DNA from: JAHEJE01 sp965216335
Lineage (GTDB): Bacteria; Pseudomonadota; Alphaproteobacteria; Rhizobiales; Aestuariivirgaceae
DNA: 64,000 nucleotides
Assembly: GCA_965216335.1 (NCBI GenBank)
Contig: OZ244154.1
Location: 1,922,001 to 1,986,000, forward strand
Direction of reading: 5' to 3'
A program made the position numbers and the translations under genes. Shown here in pieces: positions 36,053 to 44,792 of this stretch; position 1 is the stretch's first letter, and each line of letters opens with the position of its first letter. The notes under the pieces are model-generated. The model saw only the letters and a list, made by a program, of their open reading frames with translations, did not search any database and had not been told where the DNA came from.

Positions 36053-37300
36053 ATGTTCCAGCGCCGAATCCCAGAATGGATGCGCCACGCCCCGACGCCC
36101 GGCGTGCGCGGTTTCGCCGTGCTCGGCGGCCTGGAGAGCATGGCCCGCGGTATCCTCACCTCGGTCTTTCCGATCGAGATGTACCGGGTGTTTCAGAGCG
36201 CTGAACAGGTCTCCGAAGTCTACTTCGCCATCGGTGTGGCCTCGCTGTTTGCCGCACTGTCCACCCCGTGGCTGTCGCGCCGCGTGCCGCGCTTCTGGCT
36301 GTACAACCTTGCATCCGGCGCGATGATCGCCGCCGGCCTGGCCGGTGCCAGCGGCGCCGACGCCATGATCCCCATTGCCCTTGTAGCCGCCACGATTGCG
36401 ACCGTGGTCATGCAGGTGTGCTTCAGCGCCTATGTCATGGACTTCATCGCCCGCTCATCGCTCGGTCAATGCGAAACCCTGCGGCTGTTCTATTCGGCGG
36501 CGGGCTGGACGCTCGGTCCCTACCTCGGCATTCTTCTGCTCGACATCTGGCACCCGGCGCCGTTTCTGATTTCGGCCGTTTCAGCCGCCGCGCTGCTCGG
36601 CGTGTTCTGGTTTCTCCGCCTGGGCAACGGCAAGCAGATCCACCGCACCACTCAGGCCGCAACGAGTCCGCTGGCCTATCTGCCGCGTTTCCTGAATCAG
36701 CCGAGACTGATCACCGGCTGGATCATAGCGGTGGTGCGCTCGTGTGGCTGGTGGGTCTATTGCGTTTATCTGCCGATCTATGCGGTCGAACAGGGCTACA
36801 GCGGCCAACTCGGCGGCCTGGCGCTGTCGGTAACCAACGGTTTTTTGTTCCTGACCCCGTTCATCCTGCGCGCCATGCACAGATACACCATCCGCACCCT
36901 CATCATCTCCGGCTTCTGCGGTAGCGCGGCGGCGTTTGGCCTGGCGACGGCCCTGAGCGGAATACCGCCGCTCGCCATGCTGTGCCTATTTGCCGGATCG
37001 TTCTGCCTGATCGTCCTCGACGTCTCGGGCGGCCTGCCGTTCCTGATGGCGGTCAAGCCGTCCGAACGCACCGAGATGTCAGCGGTCTACTCGACCTTCC
37101 GCGATGTGTCCGGTGTCGTGACGCCGGGCATCGCGCGCCTGGTGCTGGCGGTCGCCCCGCTACCGTTCGTCTTTGCCGCAGCCGCCGCCGGGCTCGCGGT
37201 AACCGCCGGTCTCGCGACCCGGCTGCACCCCCGGCTTGGGACGAGAGGCTTCAGACCGCCTCGGCCAGCCGTGGCGTCCAGACATGTCCGGCAGGCCTGA
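36053..37300 (+). CDS. MFS transporter
   Basis: A 415-residue major facilitator with 11-12 hydrophobic segments. Recognisable elements are an N-terminal half starting RGFAVLGGLESMARGILTSV, a central basic loop after FLRLGNGKQIHRTTQAAT, and a second half containing LTPFILRAMHRYTIRTLII. The substrate cannot be told. The 3' end overlaps the convergent metallophosphoesterase gene by 50 bp, and the last 35 codons are Arg/Pro-rich and probably lie beyond the conserved fold. Confidence 0.85.
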   Translation: MFQRRIPEWMRHAPTPGVRGFAVLGGLESMARGILTSVFPIEMYRVFQSAEQVSEVYFAIGVASLFAALSTPWLSRRVPRFWLYNLASGAMIAAGLAGASGADAMIPIALVAATIATVVMQVCFSAYVMDFIARSSLGQCETLRLFYSAAGWTLGPYLGILLLDIWHPAPFLISAVSAAALLGVFWFLRLGNGKQIHRTTQAATSPLAYLPRFLNQPRLITGWIIAVVRSCGWWVYCVYLPIYAVEQGYSGQLGGLALSVTNGFLFLTPFILRAMHRYTIRTLIISGFCGSAAAFGLATALSGIPPLAMLCLFAGSFCLIVLDVSGGLPFLMAVKPSERTEMSAVYSTFRDVSGVVTPGIARLVLAVAPLPFVFAAAAAGLAVTAGLATRLHPRLGTRGFRPPRPAVASRHVRQA

Positions 37301-38102
37301 GCGGTTTGCCGGTTTGCCCTTGCTCGGCGTCCGGCAGGATGTCCAGCGACGGCCACAGGCCGGTTTCCAGGCCGTCGGCATAGCCTTCCGGCAATCCGGC
37401 CCGGCGCAGCTTTGCCGCCGCCGTGCGGTGATCGTAGACCAGAGCATGGTGCGCAAAACGGATGGTATCGCCGTCCGGCGTGACGGTGGAGAACCATACC
37501 CTCGGCGTGCCGTCGTTGGCCGGCATGCCGAGGGCACCGGAATTGTGCCACACGCGGTTGCCGATCCGGCGGGTGAAGGGGATGCCGGTGTGTCCGGCGA
37601 TGACACAATCGCATTCTGCCAGATCGAGCTGAACGGTGAACGCCGCGTCGCCGAGGCTTTCGAACATGAAGCGGTTGGTGCGGTCGGCACCGCCATGCAC
37701 CACCATGAAGCGGCGGCCGTTCATGGTGAAAGTTAGCCGGTCCGGCAGGATCGCCATCCACGACCGGTCGCCGGGTGTGATGGTCCGGTCGGCGTGGGTA
37801 AACCATTGCGCCGACATGGCGTTGCACACCGAGCCTTCGGCAAAACCGCAGGCGCAATCATCCGCCCCGGCACCGAGTTGCTCCTCGACATTGCCCTTGA
37901 TGGCGGCCCAGCCACGGTCGCGCAGGAACGCCGAAACGGCGGCGGCATCGGCACAATAGGCCACGGCATCACCAGTGTGGATGATTTGCCGGTTGGAAAA
38001 GCCATGCAGACCGGCCCAACGCTCCAGCGCCTCGAGAGCCTCAAGGTTGCCATAGGCGCCGCCGCAGATCAGCAGCGGTTCATCGATGTCGCCAAGGTCC
38101 AT
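37251..38102 (-). CDS. metallophosphoesterase (calcineurin-like)
   Basis: A 283-residue calcineurin-fold phosphoesterase. Dimetal-site motifs can be followed: GGAYGNLEALEALE (a GN-type first block), HTGDAVAYCADAA (the G-D-x-V/A block), KGNVEEQLG (GNxE/H), VVHGGADRTN (GGH-like) and VIAGHTGIPF (GH-T). The first GDxHG aspartate motif is replaced by CGGAYGN, as in the ApaH/diadenosine-like group. ATG 38102 is preferred over an in-frame GTG/ATG at 38135. The substrate is unknown. It is convergent with the MFS gene, with a 50-bp tail overlap. Confidence 0.82.
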   Translation of the reverse strand: MDLGDIDEPLLICGGAYGNLEALEALERWAGLHGFSNRQIIHTGDAVAYCADAAAVSAFLRDRGWAAIKGNVEEQLGAGADDCACGFAEGSVCNAMSAQWFTHADRTITPGDRSWMAILPDRLTFTMNGRRFMVVHGGADRTNRFMFESLGDAAFTVQLDLAECDCVIAGHTGIPFTRRIGNRVWHNSGALGMPANDGTPRVWFSTVTPDGDTIRFAHHALVYDHRTAAAKLRRAGLPEGYADGLETGLWPSLDILPDAEQGQTGKPLRPAGHVWTPRLAEAV

Positions 38103-38186
38103 TATCACCGTTATCCAGCCCGGATTGTCCCTCAAACTGGCCAGAGCGTTACGCCAAACCCTTTAGCGGTTCAAATGACAATCTCA

Positions 38187-38543
38187 TCAATTCCGCTTGA
38201 GTTCGATCGGCTGGCCGTGCGGGGTGGCGCGCGCCGCCTCGTCCCAGGCATCGCGGCGGGCGAGACGTTCGGTCTGTGTCATCACGCCCTTGGCCTCGAC
38301 CAGTTTCTCCAGCGCCGTCAGCCAGTGCTCGTAATACCGCGCGCCGGTGTCGTCCTCACCCGCTGCGCTGATCTGTGCACTGAGGGCCTCGGTCCATTCC
38401 GGCCAGGAAAACACGCCCTCTTCGTGCAGCTTGACGGTCATGGCGAAGGCCTGGGCCTGCCAGGGCTCGGCGAAACCGGGTCCGCCGTCGTCGGACATGT
38501 CGGGCGGCAGGATGCGGCTGGGGAGAGGATCGTCGTCAGGCAA
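38187..38543 (-). CDS. nitrile hydratase activator/accessory protein
   Basis: A 118-residue protein with the NHase beta-like N-terminal domain: FAEPWQAQAFAMTVKLHEEG, FSWPEWTEAL and YYEHWLTALEKLVEAKG. In cobalt-type systems such small proteins (P14K/NhlE type) deliver cobalt by swapping with the beta subunit. The start is TTG 38543 with GGGAG 7 bp upstream, inside the end of the beta-subunit gene (8-bp overlap). It completes an alpha-beta-activator operon. Confidence 0.85.
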   Translation of the reverse strand: MPDDDPLPSRILPPDMSDDGGPGFAEPWQAQAFAMTVKLHEEGVFSWPEWTEALSAQISAAGEDDTGARYYEHWLTALEKLVEAKGVMTQTERLARRDAWDEAARATPHGQPIELKRN

Positions 38544-39192
38544 GGTAGGGCTCCCACAGGTCAGCACAAATATGGTCGTTCGGATTGCGGTCCTCGCCCC
38601 ACAGCTCGCGGGCGGAAAACCGCACCGTGTAAAGCCACTGCGGATCATCGCCCTTGCCATGCGCCGATGAGTCCGGGAACACGTGCGCGCCGTGCACGGC
38701 GACGATCTCGCCTTCGCGGCCCCGCAGATAGCGCGCCAGCCGGGTGTGGCTTTCGGGATTGATGTTGCGGGTGCGCACCCTATCGCCGAGCTTGAAGCGG
38801 GCCGGACCGGGCGCATCCCGATTGGCCGGACCGCCACGCGCCAGGATGCCGGCAACCTCATCGGCGCGGACGGTCGCATGCGGCAGATCGCGCGGTGGCA
38901 TCACGGCCTTGCCTGTGGCGATCTCCTCCTTCGTGACAAAGCCCGCCTGAACGATCAGCTTTTGCAGAGCAGCGAACCAGATCTGGTAGTAGCTCGAAGA
39001 CAGGTATTGCGCCGGCGGCAGGCTTTCACGCTCGAAGCGGCCGCGGTCGATGTTCCACTGGCCGTAAAAGCCCATCGCCAAAGTCAGCGCAAAGGCGCGC
39101 TGTTCCCAGTCGGCATGGAACACCGGTTCGTCCCGCTCGGGCGCGATGGGGCCGTGTCCCATGGTGCCGCCAAGGTCCTGGGCGCCGTTCAT
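38536..39192 (-). CDS. nitrile hydratase beta subunit
   Basis: A 218-residue beta subunit of nitrile hydratase, which hydrates nitriles to amides. The start MNGAQDLGGTMGHGPIAPE is diagnostic. The N-terminal helical domain (FHADWEQRAFALTLAMGFYG) and the C-terminal SH3-like barrel with FKLGDRVRTRNINPESHTRL and YTVRFSARELWGED are intact. Its ATG overlaps the alpha-subunit stop (ATGA). An upstream extension of the frame into the alpha gene is not coding. No amidase gene follows, so amide turnover must be encoded elsewhere. Confidence 0.93.
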   Translation of the reverse strand: MNGAQDLGGTMGHGPIAPERDEPVFHADWEQRAFALTLAMGFYGQWNIDRGRFERESLPPAQYLSSSYYQIWFAALQKLIVQAGFVTKEEIATGKAVMPPRDLPHATVRADEVAGILARGGPANRDAPGPARFKLGDRVRTRNINPESHTRLARYLRGREGEIVAVHGAHVFPDSSAHGKGDDPQWLYTVRFSARELWGEDRNPNDHICADLWEPYLA

Positions 39193-39818
39193 GATGTCTC
39201 GCCGGGCACAAGGGCCAACCCTGTGCCGATCATCGAATCGCGCGTCACCAGGCGCGCGAGTTCTTCTTCGCTGAGGCCTTCGCTGCCGGCCGGGCGCATC
39301 GGGATCACCAGGTAGCGCACCTCGGCGGTCGAGTCCCACACCTGCACCGAGACGTCATCGTCAATCGTCACGCCGAACTCCTCCAGCACGCCCCGCGGGT
39401 CGATGACGGCGCGCGAGCGGTAGGGGGCGGACTTGTACCACACCGGCGGCAGGCCGAGCACCGGCCACGGGTAGCACGAGCACAAGGTGCACACGACCAT
39501 GTTGTGGACGTCGGGCGTGTTCTCGACCGCCACCATATGTTCGCCCTGCCGGCCGGTGAATCCGAGCGAGGCGATGGCAGCGGTTGCATCCTCCAGCAGC
39601 CATGCGCGAAACTCCAGATCGCTCCACGCCTTGGCCACCACCCTGGCACCGTTCTGCGGGCCGATGCGGTTCTGATAGGTGTCGATCAGCTCATCGAGCG
39701 CGGCCTGGTCTACGTAGCCCTTTTCGACCAGCAGCGATTCCAGCGCCTTGACGCGCAGCGCGGTTTCGCTCAGCTCGGAGGTCTCGTGATCGTGATGATG
39801 CGTTTCGTCCTGTGACAT
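39189..39818 (-). CDS. nitrile hydratase alpha subunit, cobalt type
   Basis: A 209-residue metal-bearing subunit. The claw motif VCTLCSCYPWP places Cys110, Cys113, Ser114 and Cys115 around the metal; threonine between the first two cysteines marks the cobalt form (iron forms have serine). RAVIDPRGVLEEFG and the YLVIPMRPAGSEG end are family features. Thiocyanate hydrolase gamma is a related alternative, but the following beta and activator genes favour nitrile hydratase. The His-rich N-terminus (THHHDHE) could help metal handling. It is the first gene of the operon and divergent from the dehalogenase. Confidence 0.92.
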   Translation of the reverse strand: MSQDETHHHDHETSELSETALRVKALESLLVEKGYVDQAALDELIDTYQNRIGPQNGARVVAKAWSDLEFRAWLLEDATAAIASLGFTGRQGEHMVAVENTPDVHNMVVCTLCSCYPWPVLGLPPVWYKSAPYRSRAVIDPRGVLEEFGVTIDDDVSVQVWDSTAEVRYLVIPMRPAGSEGLSEEELARLVTRDSMIGTGLALVPGETS

Positions 39819-39896
39819 ATATTGTCCCGCAGACTTTCATTGGCCGAGCGTCCAGCATAAGACAGGAGGCGGGCCCGCGCGAGAGAAAGGTCAACC

Positions 39897-40589
39897 ATGA
39901 GCAAAGAGTTTACTGGCATAAAGGCCTGTTTCTTCGATGCCTACGGCACGTTGTTCGATGTCCATGCCCCGGTCGCCGCGGTGGCGGTGAAGATCGGCGA
40001 CAACGCCGACGCGGTCTCTCGCCTGTGGCGGCAGAAGCAGCTTGAGTACACCTGGCTCAGAAGCCTGATGGGCGAGCACGCGGTGTTCTGGCAGGTGACC
40101 GGAGAGGCGCTCGACTATGCGCTGGCCGCGCACGGCATCGACGACCGGCCGCTGCGCGAGGAACTGATGGACCTGTACATGACGCTCGATGCCTACCCCG
40201 ATGCCCGAGAGGCGTTGGCCGATCTGAAGGCCGCCGGGTTTACCACCGGCATTCTGTCGAACGGCAGCCCGGGCATGCTCAACGCCGCCATCCGCTCGTC
40301 CGGCATCGGCGATCATCTCGACTATGTGCTGTCGATCGAAAGCGTCGGCATCTACAAGCCCGACCCGAAGGTCTATCAGATGGTGGTCGACTGCCCGGAC
40401 GTCGGTCATGCGAGCGAAGTCTGCTTCGTGTCCGCCAACACCTGGGATGCGCAAGCCGCGGCCAATTTCGGCTTTCAGGTGGCGCGCATCAACCGCTTCG
40501 GCCTGGCGGATGAAAACATCCCCGGTCGGCCCAAGCGCCTGCTCAATTCCCTCAACGAACTTCCCGCCGCCCTGGCGCCGAAGAACTGA
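39897..40589 (+). CDS. haloacid dehalogenase type II ((S)-2-haloacid dehalogenase)
   Basis: A 230-residue HAD-superfamily enzyme of the L-2-haloacid dehalogenase group, hydrolysing 2-halocarboxylic acids to 2-hydroxyacids. The nucleophile D14 is in FFDAYGTLFDVH; the arginine in LWRQKQLEYTWLR, SNGSP (about 121), YKPDPKVY and SANTWDAQAAANFGF reproduce the active-site set of type II dehalogenases, beyond the general HAD core. A GAGAG-like ribosome site precedes the ATG. It is divergent from the nitrile hydratase operon and overlaps the next (GST-like) gene by one base. Confidence 0.9.
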   Translation: MSKEFTGIKACFFDAYGTLFDVHAPVAAVAVKIGDNADAVSRLWRQKQLEYTWLRSLMGEHAVFWQVTGEALDYALAAHGIDDRPLREELMDLYMTLDAYPDAREALADLKAAGFTTGILSNGSPGMLNAAIRSSGIGDHLDYVLSIESVGIYKPDPKVYQMVVDCPDVGHASEVCFVSANTWDAQAAANFGFQVARINRFGLADENIPGRPKRLLNSLNELPAALAPKN

Positions 40590-41347
40590 TGGCCCCCGCC
40601 CCGGTCAAACTGATCACCTTTGCCCTGTCGCACTATTGTGAGGCCGGACGCTGGACGCTCGACTGGTGCAAGGTTCCCTACACCGAGGTCGGCTGGCCGC
40701 CGGGCGTGCATCGTTTCCTGGCCAAACGCGCCGGCGCGAAGAGATCATCCGTACCCATGGTGCTGACCGGCGATGCGGTGATCGAGGGCACCGGCGACAT
40801 CCTCGACTGGGCCGAGGCGCTAAGACCGGATGACGTGGCGAGCCTGACGTCGGCTCTCGGTGCGCCGGACGCCGCCGAGATCGAGAAACGTCTCGACAGG
40901 TTGACCGGCGTCAACGTCCGCCGCCTGACCTATGCCCACATGCTGCCGGACAACGCGCACCTGGTGAAGCCGATGCTGTTCGCCAATACCTCGCCCATGC
41001 ACCGCCTGCTGGGCCTGGCCATGTGGCCGCTGACCAAGAAGCTGATCGTCAAGGGCTACCGCACGGACGGCAACGCCGAGCAGGAATCCCGCGACATCCT
41101 GCTGGCCGAGTTCGACTGGCTGGAGGGCCTGCTAAACGCGCGCGGCGGCTTCATCGACGGCAAGGGCTTTTCCCGTCTCGACCTGATGGCCGCCAGCCTG
41201 ATCTCGCCCTTCGCCCTGCCCGACGAAATGCCGCTCTACAAGCAAATGCGGATGCCGGACAAACTGGCGCAACAGGTTGAGGACTGGTCGGATCGCCCGG
41301 TCATGCGGTGGGTAAGGGATATCTACCGGCAGCATCGCAACGGCTGA
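40589..41347 (+). CDS. glutathione S-transferase-like protein
   Basis: A 252-residue protein with a thioredoxin-like N-terminal domain (LITFALSHYCEAGRWTLDWCKVPYTE; the CEAGRW segment sits at the active-site turn) and an all-helical C-terminal domain (LLAEFDWLEGLLNARGGFI, FSRLDLMAASLISPFALP). This fits a bacterial GST family. Its ATG overlaps the dehalogenase stop (TGATG), so the two are translationally coupled and may act together on halogenated compounds; that link is inference. Confidence 0.8.
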   Translation: MAPAPVKLITFALSHYCEAGRWTLDWCKVPYTEVGWPPGVHRFLAKRAGAKRSSVPMVLTGDAVIEGTGDILDWAEALRPDDVASLTSALGAPDAAEIEKRLDRLTGVNVRRLTYAHMLPDNAHLVKPMLFANTSPMHRLLGLAMWPLTKKLIVKGYRTDGNAEQESRDILLAEFDWLEGLLNARGGFIDGKGFSRLDLMAASLISPFALPDEMPLYKQMRMPDKLAQQVEDWSDRPVMRWVRDIYRQHRNG

Positions 41348-41411
41348 CGGTAGGCCGGTCTGCCAACAGGCGAGACGGTTTCACATCCATTTCAGCGCCC
41401 GCCGCCGGCGG

Positions 41412-41487
<76 letters not shown>

Positions 41488-41621
41488 ATCCGTGCCGGCG
41501 TTCTTAAAGCGCTGCGGGCCGCCAAGTCAACATCAACGATTGCGGAGCTTGCGCCTTGCCTTGCGCGGGCCGCATCGCTACATCTGCGGGGACACACATC
41601 ACCAATGGCGAGCGTGCGAGC

Positions 41622-41909
41622 ATGAACCCGTTTCTCTGGCTGATCCTGGCGGTTATCGACATCTATTTCTGGATCATCATCATCATGGTGGTCTTGAGCT
41701 GGCTGATCGCCTTCAACGTGGTCAACATGCAAAACCAGTTCGTGCGCCAGCTGCACTATCTGGTCTACCGGCTGACCGAGCCGGTGCTCGGCCCGATCCG
41801 CCGCTTCATGCCCGATCTCGGCGGCATGGACATTTCGCCGATGATCCTGCTGATCGGCCTGATCTTCCTGCAGCGGCTGATCATTCACTACGCCCCGATG
41901 TTCATGTAG
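41622..41909 (+). CDS. YggT-family membrane protein
   Basis: A 95-residue protein with two hydrophobic blocks (LWLILAVIDIYFWIIIIMVV and ISPMILLIGLIFLQRLII) flanking the conserved loop LTEPVLGPIRRFMPDLGGMD. YggT proteins sit in the inner membrane and are linked to osmotic or division functions in some bacteria; the precise role is uncertain. ATG 41622 is preferred over an upstream in-frame start at 41556. It heads a short rightward set with DUF167 and folD, a usual pairing. Confidence 0.92.
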   Translation: MNPFLWLILAVIDIYFWIIIIMVVLSWLIAFNVVNMQNQFVRQLHYLVYRLTEPVLGPIRRFMPDLGGMDISPMILLIGLIFLQRLIIHYAPMFM

Positions 41910-41926
41910 CCGCCGGACCGCGCGCG

Positions 41927-42262
41927 ATGGCCTGCTGGCGCCGCACGGCCAATGGCGTCGTGCTGGCGATACGTGTGCAACCCGGCGCCCGCGCCAACCG
42001 TATCGACGGCATTTTCACCGCCGCCGACGGTGCCCAGGCCCTGAAGGTCTGCGTCACAGCGCCGCCCGACAGGGGCAAGGCCAACAAAGCGGCAATTGCG
42101 CTCTTGGCAAAGCACTTCGGATTTGCGAAATCATCGCTCGGCCTCGTCTCGGGAACAACGAGCCGCAACAAACAGATCATGATCGCCGGTGTGGCCGAAC
42201 AGATTGCAAGGGCGCTGGTGGCCGGTCTCGACGAACTCGAAGCGAAAAGGATTGCAAAATGA
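41927..42262 (+). CDS. DUF167 (YggU) family protein
   Basis: A 111-residue small alpha/beta protein of the DUF167/YggU family. The signature is present: VQPGARANRIDG, LKVCVTAPPDRGKANKAAI and SGTTSRNKQIMIAG. The function is not established. It starts 17 bp after yggT and overlaps folD by 4 bp, so it is co-transcribed with both. Confidence 0.92.
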   Translation: MACWRRTANGVVLAIRVQPGARANRIDGIFTAADGAQALKVCVTAPPDRGKANKAAIALLAKHFGFAKSSLGLVSGTTSRNKQIMIAGVAEQIARALVAGLDELEAKRIAK

Positions 42263-43140
42263 CCGCGAAAGTAATCGACGGCAAGGCATTCGCCGCGGGC
42301 CTGCGTGAACGCGTCGGCGGCGCGGTGACCAAGCTGAAAGACGCCCACAACATCACCCCGGGCCTGGCGGTGGTGATCGTCGGCGAAGACCCGGCCAGCC
42401 AGGTCTACGTGCGCAACAAGGTCAAGCAGACCCGGGAAGCCGGCATGAACTCCTGGGAGTACAAGTACGACGCCGACACCTCCGAGGCCGAGGTGCTGGC
42501 CATGGTCGACAGGCTCAACAACGACCCGGCCGTGCACGGCATTCTGGTGCAGCTGCCGCTGCCCAAGCAGATCGATACCGAAAAGGTCATCAACACCATC
42601 GACCCGGCCAAGGATGTCGACGGCTTTCACATCGTCAACTCCGGCAAACTGGCCACCGGCCAGGATGCGCTGGTCGCCTGCACCCCGGTCGGCTGCGTCA
42701 TGCTCGCCAAGGACGCCATGGGCGACCTGACCGGCGCCAATGCCGTCATCGTCGGCCGCTCCAACATTGTCGGCAAGCCGGTGGCGCAGCTTCTGCTCAA
42801 GGAAAACTGCACGGTGACCATCGCCCACTCACGCACCAGGGACCTGCCGTCGGTGGTGCGCGGCGCCGACCTGGTCATTGCCGCTGTCGGCCGTCCGGAA
42901 ATGGTCAAGGGCGACTGGCTCAAGCCCGGCGCCTGCGTCATCGACGTCGGCATCAACCGCATCGAGCGCGACGGCAAGAACAAGCTGGTCGGCGACTGCG
43001 ACTATGCCTCGTGCGCCGAGGTGGCCGGCTCGATCACCCCGGTACCCGGCGGTGTTGGCCCGATGACCATTGCCTGCCTGCTGCACAACACCGTCCGCGC
43101 CGCCTCTGCCATTCACGGCGTCGAAACGCCGGAGATGTAG
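42259..43140 (+). CDS. folD: methylenetetrahydrofolate dehydrogenase/cyclohydrolase FolD
   Basis: A 293-residue bifunctional enzyme that interconverts 5,10-methylene-THF, 5,10-methenyl-THF and 10-formyl-THF. The catalytic site is in SQVYVRNKVKQTREAG (Tyr and Lys), with HGILVQLPLPKQI, DVDGFH, the NADP site VGRSNIVGKPVA and the C-terminal TPVPGGVGPMTIACLL. Length is normal. It is the last gene of the yggT set, followed immediately by a clear terminator. Confidence 0.96.
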   Translation: MTAKVIDGKAFAAGLRERVGGAVTKLKDAHNITPGLAVVIVGEDPASQVYVRNKVKQTREAGMNSWEYKYDADTSEAEVLAMVDRLNNDPAVHGILVQLPLPKQIDTEKVINTIDPAKDVDGFHIVNSGKLATGQDALVACTPVGCVMLAKDAMGDLTGANAVIVGRSNIVGKPVAQLLLKENCTVTIAHSRTRDLPSVVRGADLVIAAVGRPEMVKGDWLKPGACVIDVGINRIERDGKNKLVGDCDYASCAEVAGSITPVPGGVGPMTIACLLHNTVRAASAIHGVETPEM

Positions 43141-43172
43141 CGCCGGCGGCACAGTCGGCCGGCGCGCTTTTT
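43140..43172 (+). terminator. rho-independent terminator after folD
   Basis: GCGCCGGC (43140-43147) pairs with GCCGGCGC (43158-43165) across a 10-nt loop, followed by GC and TTTTT. It lies between the convergent folD and methyltransferase genes. Confidence 0.85.
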
Positions 43173-43855
43173 CAGTTGGCCCGGAACACCACGCAGCCGT
43201 TGTTGGCCGGCATGGCGATGTCCTCGCGCAGGAACAGGCCATGGCCGGCCGCCACCCGTTCGATATCATCGAGGTCGCGCACGCCCCAGGCCGGGTTGCG
43301 CGCCTTCAGGCTCTCATCGAACCGGGCGTTGCTGTCCGCCGTATGGCGGCCGCCGCGCATGAACGGGCCATAGAGGATCACCGCCCCACCCGGCCGCAGT
43401 CGCGGTGCGGCGCCGGCAAACAGGTCCAGCGTCACCTGCCAGTCGGCAATATGGATCATGTTGGCGGCAAAGACGATGTCGAAGGTCTCCGGCAGACCGT
43501 CCAGCGCCGTGCCCGAAGTCCAGGCCCTGGCGCAAACGTCGAGAGCAACCGGCGCCATGACGTTGCCGACCCGGCCCGCCGCCGCCCACGCCGCCGCGCT
43601 CACCAGATGACTGTCCATGAGGTCCGTCGGCCACCAGATGACCTCCGGCCACATCCTGGCGATATACGAGGCGTGCTGCCCGGTGCCGCAGGCGATCTCG
43701 AGCAGGTTCGCCGGCCTGCCCTGCCCGGCCTCGATCAGCACCGATGCAATGGCATCCTTGTTGCGGTGGAAGGCCGGTGCATCCAGCCTGCCGTCATCGC
43801 GCAGCCGTTCGACACCCATCGAGTAGTCGAGCGTGCGCGGTGTCTCACCTGCCAT
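43172..43855 (-). CDS. DUF938 SAM-dependent methyltransferase
   Basis: A 227-residue class I methyltransferase-fold protein of the DUF938 family. The SAM-binding motif is LLEIACGTGQHASYIARMWP (about residue 51), followed by WWPTDLMDSHLVSAAAW, FDIVFAANMIHIADW and LYGPFMRGGRHTADSNARFD. The substrate is unknown. It begins 12 bp after the parvulin gene on the same strand and probably shares its transcript. Confidence 0.9.
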   Translation of the reverse strand: MAGETPRTLDYSMGVERLRDDGRLDAPAFHRNKDAIASVLIEAGQGRPANLLEIACGTGQHASYIARMWPEVIWWPTDLMDSHLVSAAAWAAAGRVGNVMAPVALDVCARAWTSGTALDGLPETFDIVFAANMIHIADWQVTLDLFAGAAPRLRPGGAVILYGPFMRGGRHTADSNARFDESLKARNPAWGVRDLDDIERVAAGHGLFLREDIAMPANNGCVVFRAN

Positions 43856-43867
43856 TTGAGCCTCCGG

Positions 43868-44683
43868 CTACTTGACCTCGATCTTGGCCTTGGCCCGCAG
43901 TTCCTTGACCACGCCCTGCAGGCGTTCGGACAGCAGGCTTTCGCGCACCCGGCCCTTGACCGCATCGAAGGCCGGCTTGGGTTTTTCGCGCACCTCTTCG
44001 GACTTGATGACATGCCAGCCGAACTGGGTCTTGACCGGCGCCTGCGAAAACTCGCCCGCCTTGAGCGCGAAGGCGGCCTTGTCGAATTCCGGCACCATGC
44101 GGCCCCTGCCGAAGAACCCCAGATCGCCGCCGCGCGGCCCGCTCGGGCCGGTCGACTTGGCCTTGGCCAGTTCGGCGAAATCCGCTCCACCCTGAAGCTC
44201 CTTGACGATCGCCTTGGCCTCGTCCTCGGTCTTGACCAGGATGTGCCGGGCTCGCATTTCGGTTTCCGCCGGCTGTGCCGCGATCACCATGTCATAACGC
44301 GCCTTGACGTCCGCATCGCTGATCGCGCCGGAGATCTTGCCGGTGACATAGGCATCGCGCAGCGCCTGCTGGCGGAACCAGGCCATACGGTGCTTGAACG
44401 TCTGCGATTGGTCCAGCCCTTCTGCTTCGGCCGCCTTGGCAAGCAGGTTCGCCTCGATCAGCGTGTTGAGCAGCAGTTCCGGCCGGCGCGCCTCGGGCAC
44501 CTGCTTCAGCGCTTCTGCGAAAGTCTCGCTGGCCAGGGCTATGTCCTGGCTGGTGATCGGCGTTCCGTCGACGGTCGCCAGTACCTTGGCCTCCTCGGCC
44601 AGGCCCGGGGCGGAAAGTCCGGCGATAACCGTGAAAACAGCGCCGGCGCGCGCCACAGAAATCCGCCGGTTGGAAAAGAACAT
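43868..44683 (-). CDS. periplasmic peptidyl-prolyl isomerase, parvulin type
   Basis: A 271-residue SurA/PrsA-like foldase. The N-terminal signal region (MFFSNRRISVARAGAVFTVI to GLAEEA) directs export. A SurA_N-like helical part (residues 40-130) carries VDGTPITSQDI, and the parvulin domain spans about 140-235 with ARHILVKTEDEAKAIVKEL, GGDLGFFGRGRMVPEFDKAA and TQFGWHVIKSEE. It assists folding of exported proteins. ATG 44683 is preferred over an in-frame start at 44716. It is probably co-transcribed with the DUF938 gene. Confidence 0.9.
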   Translation of the reverse strand: MFFSNRRISVARAGAVFTVIAGLSAPGLAEEAKVLATVDGTPITSQDIALASETFAEALKQVPEARRPELLLNTLIEANLLAKAAEAEGLDQSQTFKHRMAWFRQQALRDAYVTGKISGAISDADVKARYDMVIAAQPAETEMRARHILVKTEDEAKAIVKELQGGADFAELAKAKSTGPSGPRGGDLGFFGRGRMVPEFDKAAFALKAGEFSQAPVKTQFGWHVIKSEEVREKPKPAFDAVKGRVRESLLSERLQGVVKELRAKAKIEVK

Positions 44684-44792
44684 GTGCTGGAGCCTTTCGG
44701 TTTGCCCCTGCAACATGCAGGCGGCGTCAGCCGGTCAATAGCACATTCGCGGCAAATGTCATGTTACGGCTTGGTGAGAAACGCTTGCCTTC

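Noticed and set aside
37251..37300. Operator or antisense-RNA meaning of the 50-bp MFS/phosphoesterase tail overlap
   Set aside because: The overlap is explained by a drifting low-complexity MFS tail; nothing in the sequence points to regulation.
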